Below, in pieces: positions 11,201 through 21,689 of a stretch of 64,000 nt of DNA (its first letter is position 1; each line of letters begins with the position of its first letter). The notes under the pieces were generated by a model that saw nothing but the letters and a program-made list of their open reading frames with translations, was not told the DNA's origin and did no database searches. A program made the position numbers and the translations under genes. The DNA is taken from NCBI RefSeq assembly GCF_011397635.1, contig NC_064772.1:14461035-14525034 (forward strand). Reading direction: 5' to 3'. The stretch comes from Epinephelus fuscoguttatus. Lineage: Eukaryota > Chordata > Actinopteri > Perciformes > Serranidae.

Positions 11201-14200
11201 TTGTTTGTTAGATTCTATAAATTGTCATGATGTGTCAATGCTGCGGCTTTCTTGCGAGTAAACCCTCATATGCCCAGGCCCACTGTTTTGAGCCTCTTTA
11301 TTCCACAACACCAGAAGAACATGTTGGCATTTTAAGTTTCTGCAAACTATGGATATGTTACATTAATATGTTTCATACATATCTTTTAACTTTTCTATAT
11401 GATGTAGTATATAAGATGACTTTGTTATTGAGAGCTGGGGGGGATAGTGGATGGCGTGACATTGAAGTAAAATGCTCCCAAGCTGCACTTCAGACCACTG
11501 TTTGAGACCAACAAACAACAAAACTGGTTCAATCTTTGCGCGTCATCTGTACAATTTTAGCTGCATTTTAGCCACCAAACCTGGGTGTTTAATAGGAACC
11601 AATCGCTTTGGCTCTGGTTTCCTACAACCGGAAACCAGAGCCCTGGTTTCCGGTTGTAGGCTGTTTGCAGTCCGCATGATATTGACTAATCACGTTTGAG
11701 ACGGCTGCAGTTGTTGCCAGGTTAAACGGTCTGTGCGGTGAACTAATGAGGCGGGACATAATTGGCGTGACTGCAAATTATGAATCCATCGCAATGATTC
11801 AGCATATTTACTTATATATCAACAGAAGTTGGAAACGGAAATTCGCCTCCTCCGCCCAAATCAAACCGGAATGCCAAAAAATTGGGGGTCTGCCCACAGA
11901 GGCTGTATCGCCGTCTGCCAGAAGTCAAACACAGCCGATGGGTTCTGAGAATGGCAACAATGAGACAGCCCTGTAGAGCAGCTCACCGAACATTCCTATA
12001 CTCCTCCTCAGATAAACATCATACCTAACTTTCCGTGTGTGTATGTGTGTGTGGGTGTGATTTTCTGACGTTTCCAGAACTCGGGCATATCTTCATCTTA
12101 CTTGGCGCTCTACCACACTTTGTTCTGCCAACGACATCTATTTCCACACCACAATGTTTCTCCATCACAATGTTTGCCAGGCCACTCTGTTCAGTGGGAA
12201 TAGTGCCATGAAAAGCAGCTGAAATTTATCAAAACATCACTGCATTTCCTACCAGAATGGTGGCACCAACAGCAGGTTCAATGTATCGGCTACGTAATGT
12301 ATAACTATAACGTATCCATGGTTTGCAGAACACACAATGCCAACATTTATTCTGCCGATTGAGTTGCTTGTTCACTGCTTAAAATTGATCCATAAAGCAC
12401 TGGCATGAAATGATAGATAACACGTTAGTTACCACTTAAAAAAAACATACTTGACGTGTGACTTATTGGAAGGAGGTACTGTTTTTGTGTGAAAGTAACA
12501 TTTTACTAAATCAAAGAATGAGCTGTTTTTATTCTCACATAGAAGGTCCCTCCAGGTTGGTCACCACCTTTATGTTGACATAATTCACTCTGCGTGGGTT
12601 CAGACCGTCCAGTTCAACACTTCCAAACATGCTGTGAGATAAAAAAAAGTAAAGATTATTTTATACATATCTAAAGAAGACCACTGCTAAAATCTTTCAT
12701 CAATTCCTTTTTACCTTCTCCTATTGAAGGCGTTGACAATAGAACCATTCAGTAACACAGTGATGTTGCCACATGCCATTTCTGCAAACTAACAAAGAGG
12801 TGAGGAAAATCACACGAGAATAATTATTCCACTGCTGGTCTTGGAGCAGTATGTTGCATTTAGATGACAGCTGTGTGTGTTGGACATTAAACTCACATTT
12901 TGTGAGGCTTGCCTCCACAAGGAATACACTGGATGATTCCTACAGGCCGACCACTCTGGACAAGAACTGAAATCAAAACCTGTGTGTTAAATTCAGAGCG
13001 ATTAGTTAAAAGAAGTGTCACCACCTTGGTATTGTTCACATTAGACATATAGTGAGAAGAACAAGTTAAGGTGTTGTGATAACATGTAGCGACATTACTA
13101 CTGTAATAAATGAAAAGAAAAACCTGGAGGCACACAGAAACATTTGGGAGAACAGCTGCAGCTGCCTGAGCAATGATGTTGTGATCTGTTCTACATGTTT
13201 TTCATTGTAAAAACATGAATGAAAGAAAAATGTGTTCATCATTGGATACACTTCCTTTTAAGATTGTAAAGATGCTGTGAAGAGGCCTTAGCTGATTTCA
13301 TTTTGGCCAAAAACCACCAAGACTTTTTCTTCATTTACACAACCAGCTGTTGGATTACTGAACGGGCCTACTGGGCACAGGCCCGAGGATACAAACTGCT
13401 AGACCCCTCGGGCCTCTGTGAAATGTCATACAAATTAACACTTACTAACCAAGGAGATATTTAAAATGACCACAAAGAGACACAAAAAGACCACAAAGAG
13501 ATAAAGGGAACTGCAAAAAGACACAAAATAACCACTATAAGGGACAAAATGACCAAAAAAAACACCCCAAAGTCTGTGAAATAGTTGATGGGGCCTTTTG
13601 CATATCTGTACCCAAGGGCCCATTATGAAATAATCCACCCGTGAGCAGAGATGGATTATTTATTTGGAGTTATGTTTCTATCCACTATAGTGCAAATAAG
13701 TCTTCACTCTCTTGTGAAAGTTTTGGTTTTTTTTGCTCTGTTTTTGGTCTCTACCAACTCCTGAGGGAAATACGTGGCTCGTTAGCTGCTAAATCCCTCA
13801 CTGTGTTCCAGCTAGTTGCTACCTTTGTCTGTGTGCTGTTTGGTGCTGGACAGGTAGCGTATAGTGTCAATGTTTTAAGCTTTTTAACTGGAAATATCTG
13901 CCTGTTGCTGCTGCTGTTGATAACAACAGTAAATTTGCAAGCTGTAAAACCAGAAGAATATGCTAAAAGATGCTAAAATGCTCTGTAGAGCTGAGGGGAG
14001 CAGTCTGTTCTTATGAATGACCCCTTTCATGTCACAGGGGTCATTTGATCCATTGTCAATATAGAAATATTGATCAGCTTTAAAGAGATAGTTTGCATTT
14101 TTGAAGCAGGGTTGTATGAGGTACTATTATATGGTCAGTGTATTAGCCACAGTAGGTGGTGGTCAGCATGCCTCCAGTTTGGGTAAGCAGGCAGGAGTAC

Positions 14201-15643
14201 CACCATGGAAGCTAGGGAATGCACTGCTGTGGACGGGATCAACAGCAAAATGTATTTTAGCCACCTATAGAACTAAATCTTAATCAAAGTCTACACCATA
14301 TTTAGGATATTTTTACCACTTCACCCTGCTGTCAGACAGCCATTATCTAACACAGAAATGAAGCCATGATATCGCTCTCTTAAAACCAGACTCTATTGAG
14401 AAAGAGTAATTTTCTAACACAGCTGAACACAGATGCTGCTGATTGGCCGCAGCCTCAATCAGTCACTTTGTTTGTGTTAGTGCGTGACTCTGGCATTTCA
14501 TAGTGGTGATTTCAGATACACCAAAGTCTACAACACAAACAAACTAACCGATTGAGGCAGTGGTTGGCTAGCAGCCCCAGTGTTCAACAAGCTTAAATAA
14601 CAGTTTTTGTATATGAGGTCAGGCGGCTTTAAAGAGTGCGTAGATGGGGAACTGAAGCTGTTAATGGTTTCTCTGTCAAAACAGGCTGTCTGATGGCAAG
14701 GTAAATAGGTGAAAAATTACACTTACAAAATATATATTACATGATAACTGTTAGCGAAGGTTGTCAGCGATATTTTAAAGGAGCCGAAAATAACAAATTA
14801 AAATTGAATTGAATTAAAATTCTATTAAATTGGAATTAAATGTTGTTTAGTTTCATGTATTTTATCCCAATAACAACATGCGATTGTGTCCTTTTTGGTA
14901 CCTCATATCATTAAACAACAAACTGAGTTCCAGGAAATGTTATATCATGATTGGGTCACTGAAGTGCTTCCCAGCCTGAGGGTCAGGACCACTTCAACTG
15001 CTCAAATGATAAATGGGAGGCTTGGTCTGGCAATTAATTGCACAGGAAAGAAGATAATTGTTGCTCAGACTTTCTGTTCAGACTGTCCAGACTTTTTTCT
15101 AATCTTTGCTTGCTTTCTTGTGAATGTTTTTGAGGAACGAGACTCTCTTTGGTGAAGCTGCTCCCAGACTATAGATAAATTCAACCTGTGATGAGGGGTC
15201 ACAAGGAGGGGCTTTCCTCAGTTAGTACAAACATCTACTTTTTAGTCGTCAGGGTCGTGATAAACCAGAAAACATCTACCAGAGTCTTCATCTTGTCCAC
15301 ACCAGATGAGGTCATTGAACATGTAGCCAACCAGTGTGTCCTCCAGGGTCCAGAAGTGACGTAAAACAGCTGCGTAGCTGTGCATCAGCATCCTGGTTTT
15401 ACTCCAGAAGAGGAACTAAACAGATGGAAAGGGAAATATAAAGCAGCTTACCTCAAAAGATTTTCCCTCCAATGAATAATGATGAATGTGTATCTAATTC
15501 CAGAGCTCTTCCTCACCCTATCACAGGGCCAGGTTTGTGGCATTGCATAAAACATGTGATAATAATCCTCCACTGTCACATTACAAGAGGACTGACGGAC
15601 AACCGCCTCCTCAAACTGTCTCCAGATCTCCTCACAGTCGTAC
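8245..15643 (-). CDS. ADP-ribosyl cyclase (CD38/BST1 family), copy 2, exons 2-7
   Basis: Six exons join in phase: 15517-15643, 15280-15415, 12897-12979, 12715-12788, 12539-12631 and 8245-8331 (all complement), giving 200 codons of ectodomain. Landmarks in order are YDCEEIWRQFEEA, PCDR, FLFWSKT (first active-site Trp), TLEDTLVGY (Glu-Asp pair), WCG, SSCPEW, WSAC, SLWRQ (second active-site Trp), FAEMACGN, LLNGS, FGSVE (catalytic Glu), ESCSEGS and WTC. All catalytic positions and the core cysteines known from CD38 are kept, and spacing matches the human protein residue for residue across several blocks. ESCSEGS resembles BST1, while TLEDTL resembles CD38. The first exon was not found right of 15643. 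At the 3' end the last exon reaches CA|GTAAGT, where read-through gives Gln then TAA, so the C-terminus may be short. Introns carry repeats and an antisense retroviral remnant. Confidence 0.85.
8610..10480 (+). pseudogene. Decayed retroviral env remnant
   Basis: The plus strand between cyclase exons 6 and 7 carries pieces of a retroviral envelope gene. The clearest block is 10011-10160, which reads a short QALDW segment, GGLC, six residues, CC (the CX6CC motif of gamma/epsilon-type transmembrane subunits at 10050-10076), and then NTAPDG, ending in a stop. Upstream, an acidic 112-codon frame (8698-9036) may be a fragment of the leader or surface subunit. Downstream, a further frame around 10350-10480 could be a cytoplasmic tail. 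Many stops and frameshifts separate these pieces, so no functional envelope can be made. No gag or pol was seen. It lies antisense to the host gene, inside an intron. The CX6CC block is solid; the outer limits are guesses. Confidence 0.65.
11036..11310 (+). mobile_element. Probable 3' LTR of the env-bearing retroviral remnant
   Basis: A purine tract (AGGTGGGGGAGGAACA) directly precedes TGTCACACAG, and the segment ends near TTCCACAACA, giving TG...CA ends and about 275 bases. A TATA-like TTCTATAAATTG lies at about 11211-11222. The segment follows the env remnant in the same orientation. The right end merges with a repeat R copy, so that limit is uncertain by some bases. Confidence 0.5.
11311..12366 (+). 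repeat. TIR repeat family R, copy 3
   Basis: It starts CCAGAAGAACATGTTGGCATT and ends with AATGCCAACATTTATTCTGCCGATTGAG, inverted relative to the start. It carries one or two of the internal 'CACCAAACCTGGGTGTTTAATAGG' units near 11570 and the strong hairpin at 11610-11660. Confidence 0.55.
11610..11660. other. Compact double inverted repeat
   Basis: GGCTCTGGTTTCC (11610-11622) pairs perfectly with GGAAACCAGAGCC (11630-11642) across a 7-base loop. CCTACAACCGGAAACCAG (11621-11638) also pairs perfectly, 18 of 18, with CTGGTTTCCGGTTGTAGG (11643-11660). The two folds are mutually exclusive. No gene context explains them. Confidence 0.75.
13355..13637. repeat. TIR repeat with internal ACCACAAAGAGACACAAA array
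   Basis: The ends pair: GGATTACTGAACGGGCC at left, and the reverse complement of the right end GGATTATTTCATAATGGGCC. Between them, 13465-13560, is a short array of ACCACAAAGAGACACAAA-like units. It lies in intron 3 of cyclase copy 2. Confidence 0.55.
14080..14920 (+). repeat. Dispersed fish repeat starting TTTAAAGAGATAGTTTGC
   Basis: The left part (GTTGTATGAGGTACTATTAT, 'AGTGTATTAGCCACAGTAGGTGG', 'GGAAGCTAGGGAATGCACTGCTGTGGACGGG') is a non-coding sequence type I recall as common in percomorph genomes. The right end, near 14900, carries an inverted GGTACCTCATATCAT matching the left ATGAGGTAC. It lies in intron 3 of cyclase copy 2. Confidence 0.45.
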
Positions 15644-15870
15644 CTGCACAGGAAGATTAGTCAATAATGACAGAAAATTAACCTGTAACATTTTTGATAA
15701 TTGATTAACTGTTACACTTGCAAAAATGGCTTCTCAAATGTGACGATTTTCTGTGTCTCTGATTTTGTTTCTATCAGAATAAACAGAATATCTTTGAGTT
15801 TTTCGGTGCTGGTCGGATAAAAACAAGCCAATCCATCCATCCATCCATTTCTCTCTGCTTATTTGGGTGC

Positions 15871-16440
15871 TCCTTCGTGTCTAAAGGGGTCAGTTGAGGT
15901 AGTTCGGGCATCTGATGTGGATGCTTCCTGGGCGCCTCCTTTTAGAGGTGTTCTGGGCACGCCCCACTGGTAGGAGGCTTTGCTTCGGACATCCGGAGGG
16001 AGCTCCGAGTAGAGCCAGTGCTCCTTCGCATCTAAAGGGGTTAGTTGCCTGCAGCAGGTGAAGCAAAGTGCCCCAGACGTCCCTCTCCCCAGCAACACTT
16101 TCCAGCTCCTCCTGGGGGACCCCAAGGCGTTCCCAGGCCAGATGAGATATGTAATCCCTCCAGTGTTCGGGGTCTACTCCGGGGCCTCCTACCAGTTGGA
16201 TGTGCCTGGAACACCTCCAACGCGAGGCGCCCAGAAGGCATCCTGATCTGATGCCTGAATCACCTCAACTGACCCCTTTCGACATGAAGGAGCAGCGGCT
16301 CTACTCTGAGCTCCCTCCAGATATCCGAACTCCTTACCCTATCTCAAAGGCTGAGCCCAGCCACCCCACAGAAGAAACTCATTTCGGTTGCTTGTATCCG
16401 TGATCTCATTCTTTTGGTCACTACCCAAAGCTCATGACTA
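15871..16440. mobile_element. LINE-derived fragment arranged as an inverted repeat
   Basis: The right part, 16130-16440, has phrases such as GTAATCCCTCCAG, 'GGCCTCCTACCAGTTGGATGTGCCTGG', 'GAGCAGCGGCTCTACTCTGAGCTCC' and AAGCTCATGACTATAGGTGAG. I associate these with abundant teleost non-LTR elements of RTE/Rex type. The left part, 15871-16040, is the same material inverted (GGAGCTCCGAGTAGAGCC). The arms are about 150-170 bases and leave a spacer of about 150 bases. There is no intact frame. Confidence 0.5.
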
Positions 16441-16469
16441 TAGGTGAGGTTTGGGACGTAGACAATGGC

Positions 16470-17130
16470 AACAAGCCAATCACCAGAGGAAATACTGGCA
16501 TTGTACGTTACTGCAAACCACGGATACTTTACATTTGCACAATATTATGTAGCAAATGCACTAAAACTTTACTTTTCAACACTACTGTGGTTAAGGTGTG
16601 GTTAGATTTAGACATCATTAGGAAGACATCGTGTTTTGGCCTAAAATATCCAGTTTTTGGGGGCATGATCCTCGCTGGAAAAGCAGAGATGTCTCCGTAA
16701 AAAAAAAAATCTTTTTGTGTCAAGTAATGTCCGCTTTTCATACCACTATCCTTGCTGAAATAAAAGTCACCGGGTTGTTAAAAAACGCAAGGTTGGAGGT
16801 TGCAAAGCTGCTGTGGACACAGCATGACAGATTTTTGTTGCACTATCCCGAAGTGATGTCTAAGTAAAAAATGGCTGCATTTTGTGGCACAAACAGCAAC
16901 AAGTCGCTAAAACGCAGACATTTTGTGTCCAAAAAGCCACTGTAAATAGCAATGACTTGCTGAAAAACAACCAAGTTTGTTGTTTGTTGGTGTTGAACAG
17001 TGGTCTGCAGCTTGGCATCTCGCCTATAGGTGGCGCACCATCCACTATCCCCTCCACCTCCTGATGACAAAGTTAGCTCATATACTATGTCACTACAGAA
17101 ACACTGATATGAGACCTATGAAGCGAGCAA
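16470..17130 (+). repeat. TIR repeat family R, copy 4
   Basis: It starts CAAGCCAATCACCAGAGGAAATACTGGCATTGTACG, matching the other R ends. Internal TGTTGGTGTTGAACAGTGGTCTGCAGC and CCCCTCCACCTCCTGATGACA are shared with the 7725 copy. The right end is unclear. Confidence 0.45.
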
Positions 17131-18411
17131 ATGTATCCTCAGGTTTACTCCTTGTCACTGTGTAACAAGCTGTGAGTGCTTTACTTGATGTCCAGTGACA
17201 TGACTAAATAAGTTGGCCCAAACTGCTTTGTCACCCCCTCTGGTGATGCTAGTTAAAGATCCCTGACCTCAACAGCTGTCAGTGAGTATTAGTATTTGAC
17301 ATCTCGTGTGTTCAGGGCTCACTCTTTGCACTCAGCTCATTCTTGACTGTTTGTTGTGAGTTATTCTGCGGACCCTGAGTTGAACTTACAGAAAGACAAG
17401 TTTCTGACTTGATGTGTTTTGTCCAGTGGAAATATATAAAATATATGTATATATAGGACTAGAACGGGATAAACTGGACAGTTGGTGTGACAAAACGAGA
17501 CATTTAAGGACATCGCCATTGGCTCTGGGATAGACATTTTTCAAAACCAGGAAATTAATCAGGAAATTAATCCATGGATTAATAAGTGATGAAAATAATC
17601 CTTGGTCATTTGCCCTAGTGTTTCCGCTACATGTGTGCCAGAGGGGTGGTGCTGGATATAATTCCCACTTGAAGCACATGGTACTAAACTTAACATTTAT
17701 AAATAGAGTTGTGTAAACATGCAGATGGAATTTACCATGAAATTAAACTTGTTTATATAAAAGCGTATCACTACATGCCCTCTTTCCACAGTTCCCACAT
17801 CTGTCTCAGTTTCTATCTTCCGACAGAAGCAGAGAAGAAAAAACTCATTCAACGTCACATCAAAACAAGCCATGCCCTTCATGTGGGCTACAGCACTGCC
17901 CTGATGATTTGCTCTGCGGTTGCCAAAATTTGTCCTCTCTGGGAGGAAATCAAGTCTTTTAAGTTTTGAGGCTCAAGTCATGGGGTGCTAAAGCTCATGG
18001 AATTTAAGTCCTGCTCAAGATTGGACATGTTTTAACAGGAGTAAAAGTCAGTAACTCAGTAAGTTACCTTAAACTGGGGTTAACCAGTGTGATGTAACTG
18101 TAACACCTTCCAACCACAATGTGTTTAATGTTGGGGGTAGTCCCCAGCTGTGCTCTCAGTTGACCAGCGCAGAACAGGAAGATAATAAACCCTTTGAAAA
18201 TGGACACAAAGACGGAAGAAAGAATACATTGTCTATCACATTTGGGAGGGTTGTATCAAAAGAAAGAGGGAGAAAGAAAGACGTGGGAAAGATACTTACA
18301 TATTGTCACGCTGATCAGCACAAAGGACGCAGATGTTTTATGGAAGCTCATGATAGTTGGACCCCGGACTGCCTCGTGTTTGTACACGCCTTACTGTAAA
18401 TAAGCAACAAA
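17131..18411. other. No gene recognised
   Basis: Exon 1 of cyclase copy 2 was searched for here and further right on the minus strand. No exon combining an ATG, a hydrophobic segment and a phase-2 donor near an ARC-type motif was found. A short ATG frame near 18350 reaching a GTAAGT is hydrophobic but ends in the wrong phase. Confidence 0.35.
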
Positions 18412-18679
18412 ATATCTTCCTGGGAACTCACAAGGTGCATGATTGACTAATATTAAATTCTGGAATGACATGAGCAAACTTCTTCCCACGCTTTGCTTTA
18501 ATATTTTCCTGGGAACTCACAAGGTGTATGATTGACTAATATTAAATTCTGGAATAACATGAGCAAATTTCTTCCCACGTTTTGCTTTAATATTTTCCTG
18601 GGAACTCACAAGGTGCGTGATTGACTAATATTAAATTCTGGAATTAATGAGCAAAACTTCCTCCCACGTTTTGCTTTCA
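18412..18679 (+). repeat. Three tandem copies of an 89-bp unit
   Basis: The phrases CCTGGGAACTCACAAGGTG, TGATTGACTAATATTAAATT, CTGGAAT and CTTCCCACG(C/T)TTTGCTTT repeat with starts at 18419, 18508 and 18597, a period of exactly 89. Units differ by only a few bases. The third unit is slightly shortened and ends in GCTTTCAGGC. No known family was recognised. Confidence 0.9.
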
Positions 18680-19596
18680 GGCTAGAGCTCTCAAACCTGG
18701 CAGCTTTTCACACACCCTGCAGGAGAGCTTAACACATAATGATGGCTGACCTTTAGGACACAATAAACCCCCCAGCATATCATGGAAATACAAAAACATT
18801 TTTTATTTAAATTACAGTGGTTAGCACATGCAGTAATAAAATATCATCTGAATAAACAGGTGCCCTGTTCTGCAATCCAGTGAGAAACCATAGAAGTAAA
18901 TGCTCACCTTTTGCCCATGCAGAAGGATTTAAGTGCAATAAATGGCTTCAGGGTTGTGATGTTTTTGCTCGCGTCAGACTTCTGATCAAAATTGAGTCCG
19001 GTTGTGGTGTGCTGTCGCTCCTCTTTGGAATAATGGCTGACATGCTCAAGAGCCTCGTCTTTATAGGTTTACAAACTCCTCATCGGTGCACAGAGACGTT
19101 CTATAAGGACCGAAGACATGCTTTTTTTTCTCCAGCGTCCTGTTGCAAAGAGTGAATCCACATGACTCCCATTATAGTACTAAATAGAATCTTGCCACAC
19201 AAAGTGTTCGCTGTTCTCCGGGACATGGTGTGGCCTGGGCCCATTTGTTGAAGCAATTTGTGCAGTATGACAGTGATAAGCAGTAGTTCGGTTTTGGTTT
19301 TACTGGAAAACATTTAATGAGATCATGAGATTGTTGATTTAGGGTCATGCAAAAATAAGAGTCCTTCATTCCCCACAGCTTGTACTGTTACTTTTCTCAC
19401 TTTTCCAGCAATGGAAATTGTTAAGTAACAAATCTAACCCTCCCTTAAATGATGAAGTAGGCCTAACTTTACCTTCTTGGCTTGGTTTTGTATCAGAATT
19501 TTGTTCCTTCTATTAAATTTGTAAGCAGACTTTGTGTTCTCCTTTATTACTTTATTCATTTGTGCATCTGCTGCAGTGTATCTTATGACTTGGGCA

Positions 19597-20204
19597 GCCC
19601 AGTCGCCAGAAGGAAATGTTGGCGGTGTACATTTCTGCAAACCACAAATCTGTACATTTCGTTTGTACATTTCATCATAGCAATACTTCTAAAATGACAC
19701 ATTACATGAGGTGACATTGTCATGGGGAGGGGTGGGTTTTTCCAATAGGTTTTTAGCCCCAAATCACAGGCATTTTCTAGGGACCCATGGCTCTTTTTTT
19801 CAGCTTTTCAGCCCACAAACTTGTATGTTTCTAAGGGACCCATAGCTGTGTTTCCTGCGGCTATTCAGCTCCCTAATGTGGGTGTTTTTTAGCAACCCAC
19901 AAACAGTGAGTATTACAGCCGGGATAATGCCACAAAAATGACACTTTTTTTTTTTTTTTTAAACTGAGACATCTCTGTGTTTTCTGCCAGGATAGTGCCA
20001 CAAAAAGTGGTTTGTTTCACACAAATATTGCCACTTACGCTCCCAAACCAAGTATTTCCGAAACCTGATAATTTCCTATCCATGACCAAATGGTTTTCAT
20101 GCCTAAAACTACCTACAGATTAACCAAAACATATCCACTGCATAATAATGTGCTAATGTAACGTATCTGCCAATGCCAATTCTTTTTTCTGGCAATTGGG
20201 TTGA
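19597..20204 (+). repeat. TIR repeat family R, copy 5
   Basis: The left end is GCCCAGTCGCCAGAAGGAAATG. The right end, GCCAATGCCAATTC then CTGGCAATTGGGTTGAC, pairs with it inverted. The interior contains degenerate TGTGGGTGTTTTTTAGCAACCC units like those in the first copy. Confidence 0.6.
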
Positions 20205-20799
20205 CTTGGGAGGATGAATGCATCTACAGGTTGTCCACCACTTTGCTCTAAACTGAAACATTGTTACAACACTGGATATATTGGCGTAAAATTTGGCACG
20301 GATGTTTATGATCACCAGAGGATAATATTGATCCACTGACTTTTCATGTTGCGGCATCACCAAGTCAACATTACAGCTTGTCCAATACTTGCAAATGACA
20401 AGACCCTAGGAAGAATAGCTGCTGCAATGCAAATGAGATCCTAATAAACAAACAAACAAACAAACGAACATTGTCATCATCCTCAGCTGCACTTTGTGTT
20501 TAGCGCCATCTGGCAAATGTTAGCCTGCTGACACAAATAAAATGTTAAACATTACACGTGATAACATTAGCATGTTAGCATTGTCATTGTGAGCATGTTA
20601 GCATGCAGATGCAGCTCAAAACCTCACTGTGCCTGTTAGTGTAGCCTCACTGAGAAACTAAACTGTGGAGCTACTTATCAGGTTGTTACAGGAAATGAGG
20701 AAAGGAGGCAGCATGAGGAAGCATTTCATCACTAACGTCTAATGTTTTCGAAATACCACAGATGTGGTCAACAGGCACGTTGCAGTTAACTGTCACAGT

Positions 20800-21290
20800 C
20801 AGTGGTAGACTGTTACTAAGCACTTTCACTTGACTACTGTACATAAGTACAGTTTTGAGCGACTTGTGTTTCACTTGAGTATTTCCAGTTTAAGCACCAT
20901 CATACTTCTACTCCACTACATTTAGTTACTTTACAAATTCAGATTAATAATGCAAAATATAAATCAACAAAAATAATCATATATTCTTATAAACACAACT
21001 ACCCAGTGGTATATAAAGTAATTAAAATGAGCTCCATCTTTACCAACTGCAACATTAAAGTGGCTTTAATGCATTAATAATTATAATCCATTGTATACTC
21101 CTCTGAAATGGGCCAAACTACATAATGAATACTTTAGTTTTTGTACTTCAAGCATATATTTTGATGCTGACACTTGATGATGTGCTTTTACTTAAGTAAA
21201 ATATTGAATGCAGGAGTTTTACTTGTAAGTATTTTTAAACTGTAGTATTGATACTTTTACTCAAGTCAAATCTGGACATAATAACTCTTG
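20800..21290 (+). repeat. Dispersed TACTTTTACT-type repeat, second long copy
   Basis: It shares ACTTGAGTATTTCCAG, CATACTTCTACTCCACTACATTTAG, 'CTACCCAGTGGTATATAAAGTAATTA' and GATACTTTTACTCAAGTC with the 2640 and 52760 copies. It is non-coding. Confidence 0.6.
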
Positions 21291-21689
21291 TGCATATCGT
21301 ACTCCTATTGTTACTCTATTAAGTACTGGTTTTTGCTTTTGCTCCTTGACAACACTTCTGATCTTGTATATTTTACCAGATATTTGATACTTTATCGTTT
21401 CTAAAACTGGGCCCAGTGAGTGACCCTGGCCCGGGGAACCCACTGGTTGTTACTGGTTGTGAATGTTAAATTGCGATTACTATACTTATTGTTACTGTAA
21501 TTTGAAGCACTCTCTGGCACAGGAATTTCCTTAGATGACATACAATATATGGCTGTGAGGGGCCTGCTTCCTGCATCTGATACCTTCATTTTTTTCTGCT
21601 GCAGATAATAATGAGTACAGATTATTAGGGTCTGGGCAGCTAAGCTGCCAGGACACTATTGTAATCCTAGGTATTCTTCTTCTTCTTTG

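Noticed and set aside
18895-19060. Minus-strand segment with open reading and a GTGAGC donor, considered as cyclase exon 1
   Set aside because: It has no hydrophobic segment, no matching cysteine motif and no initiator in a sensible position.
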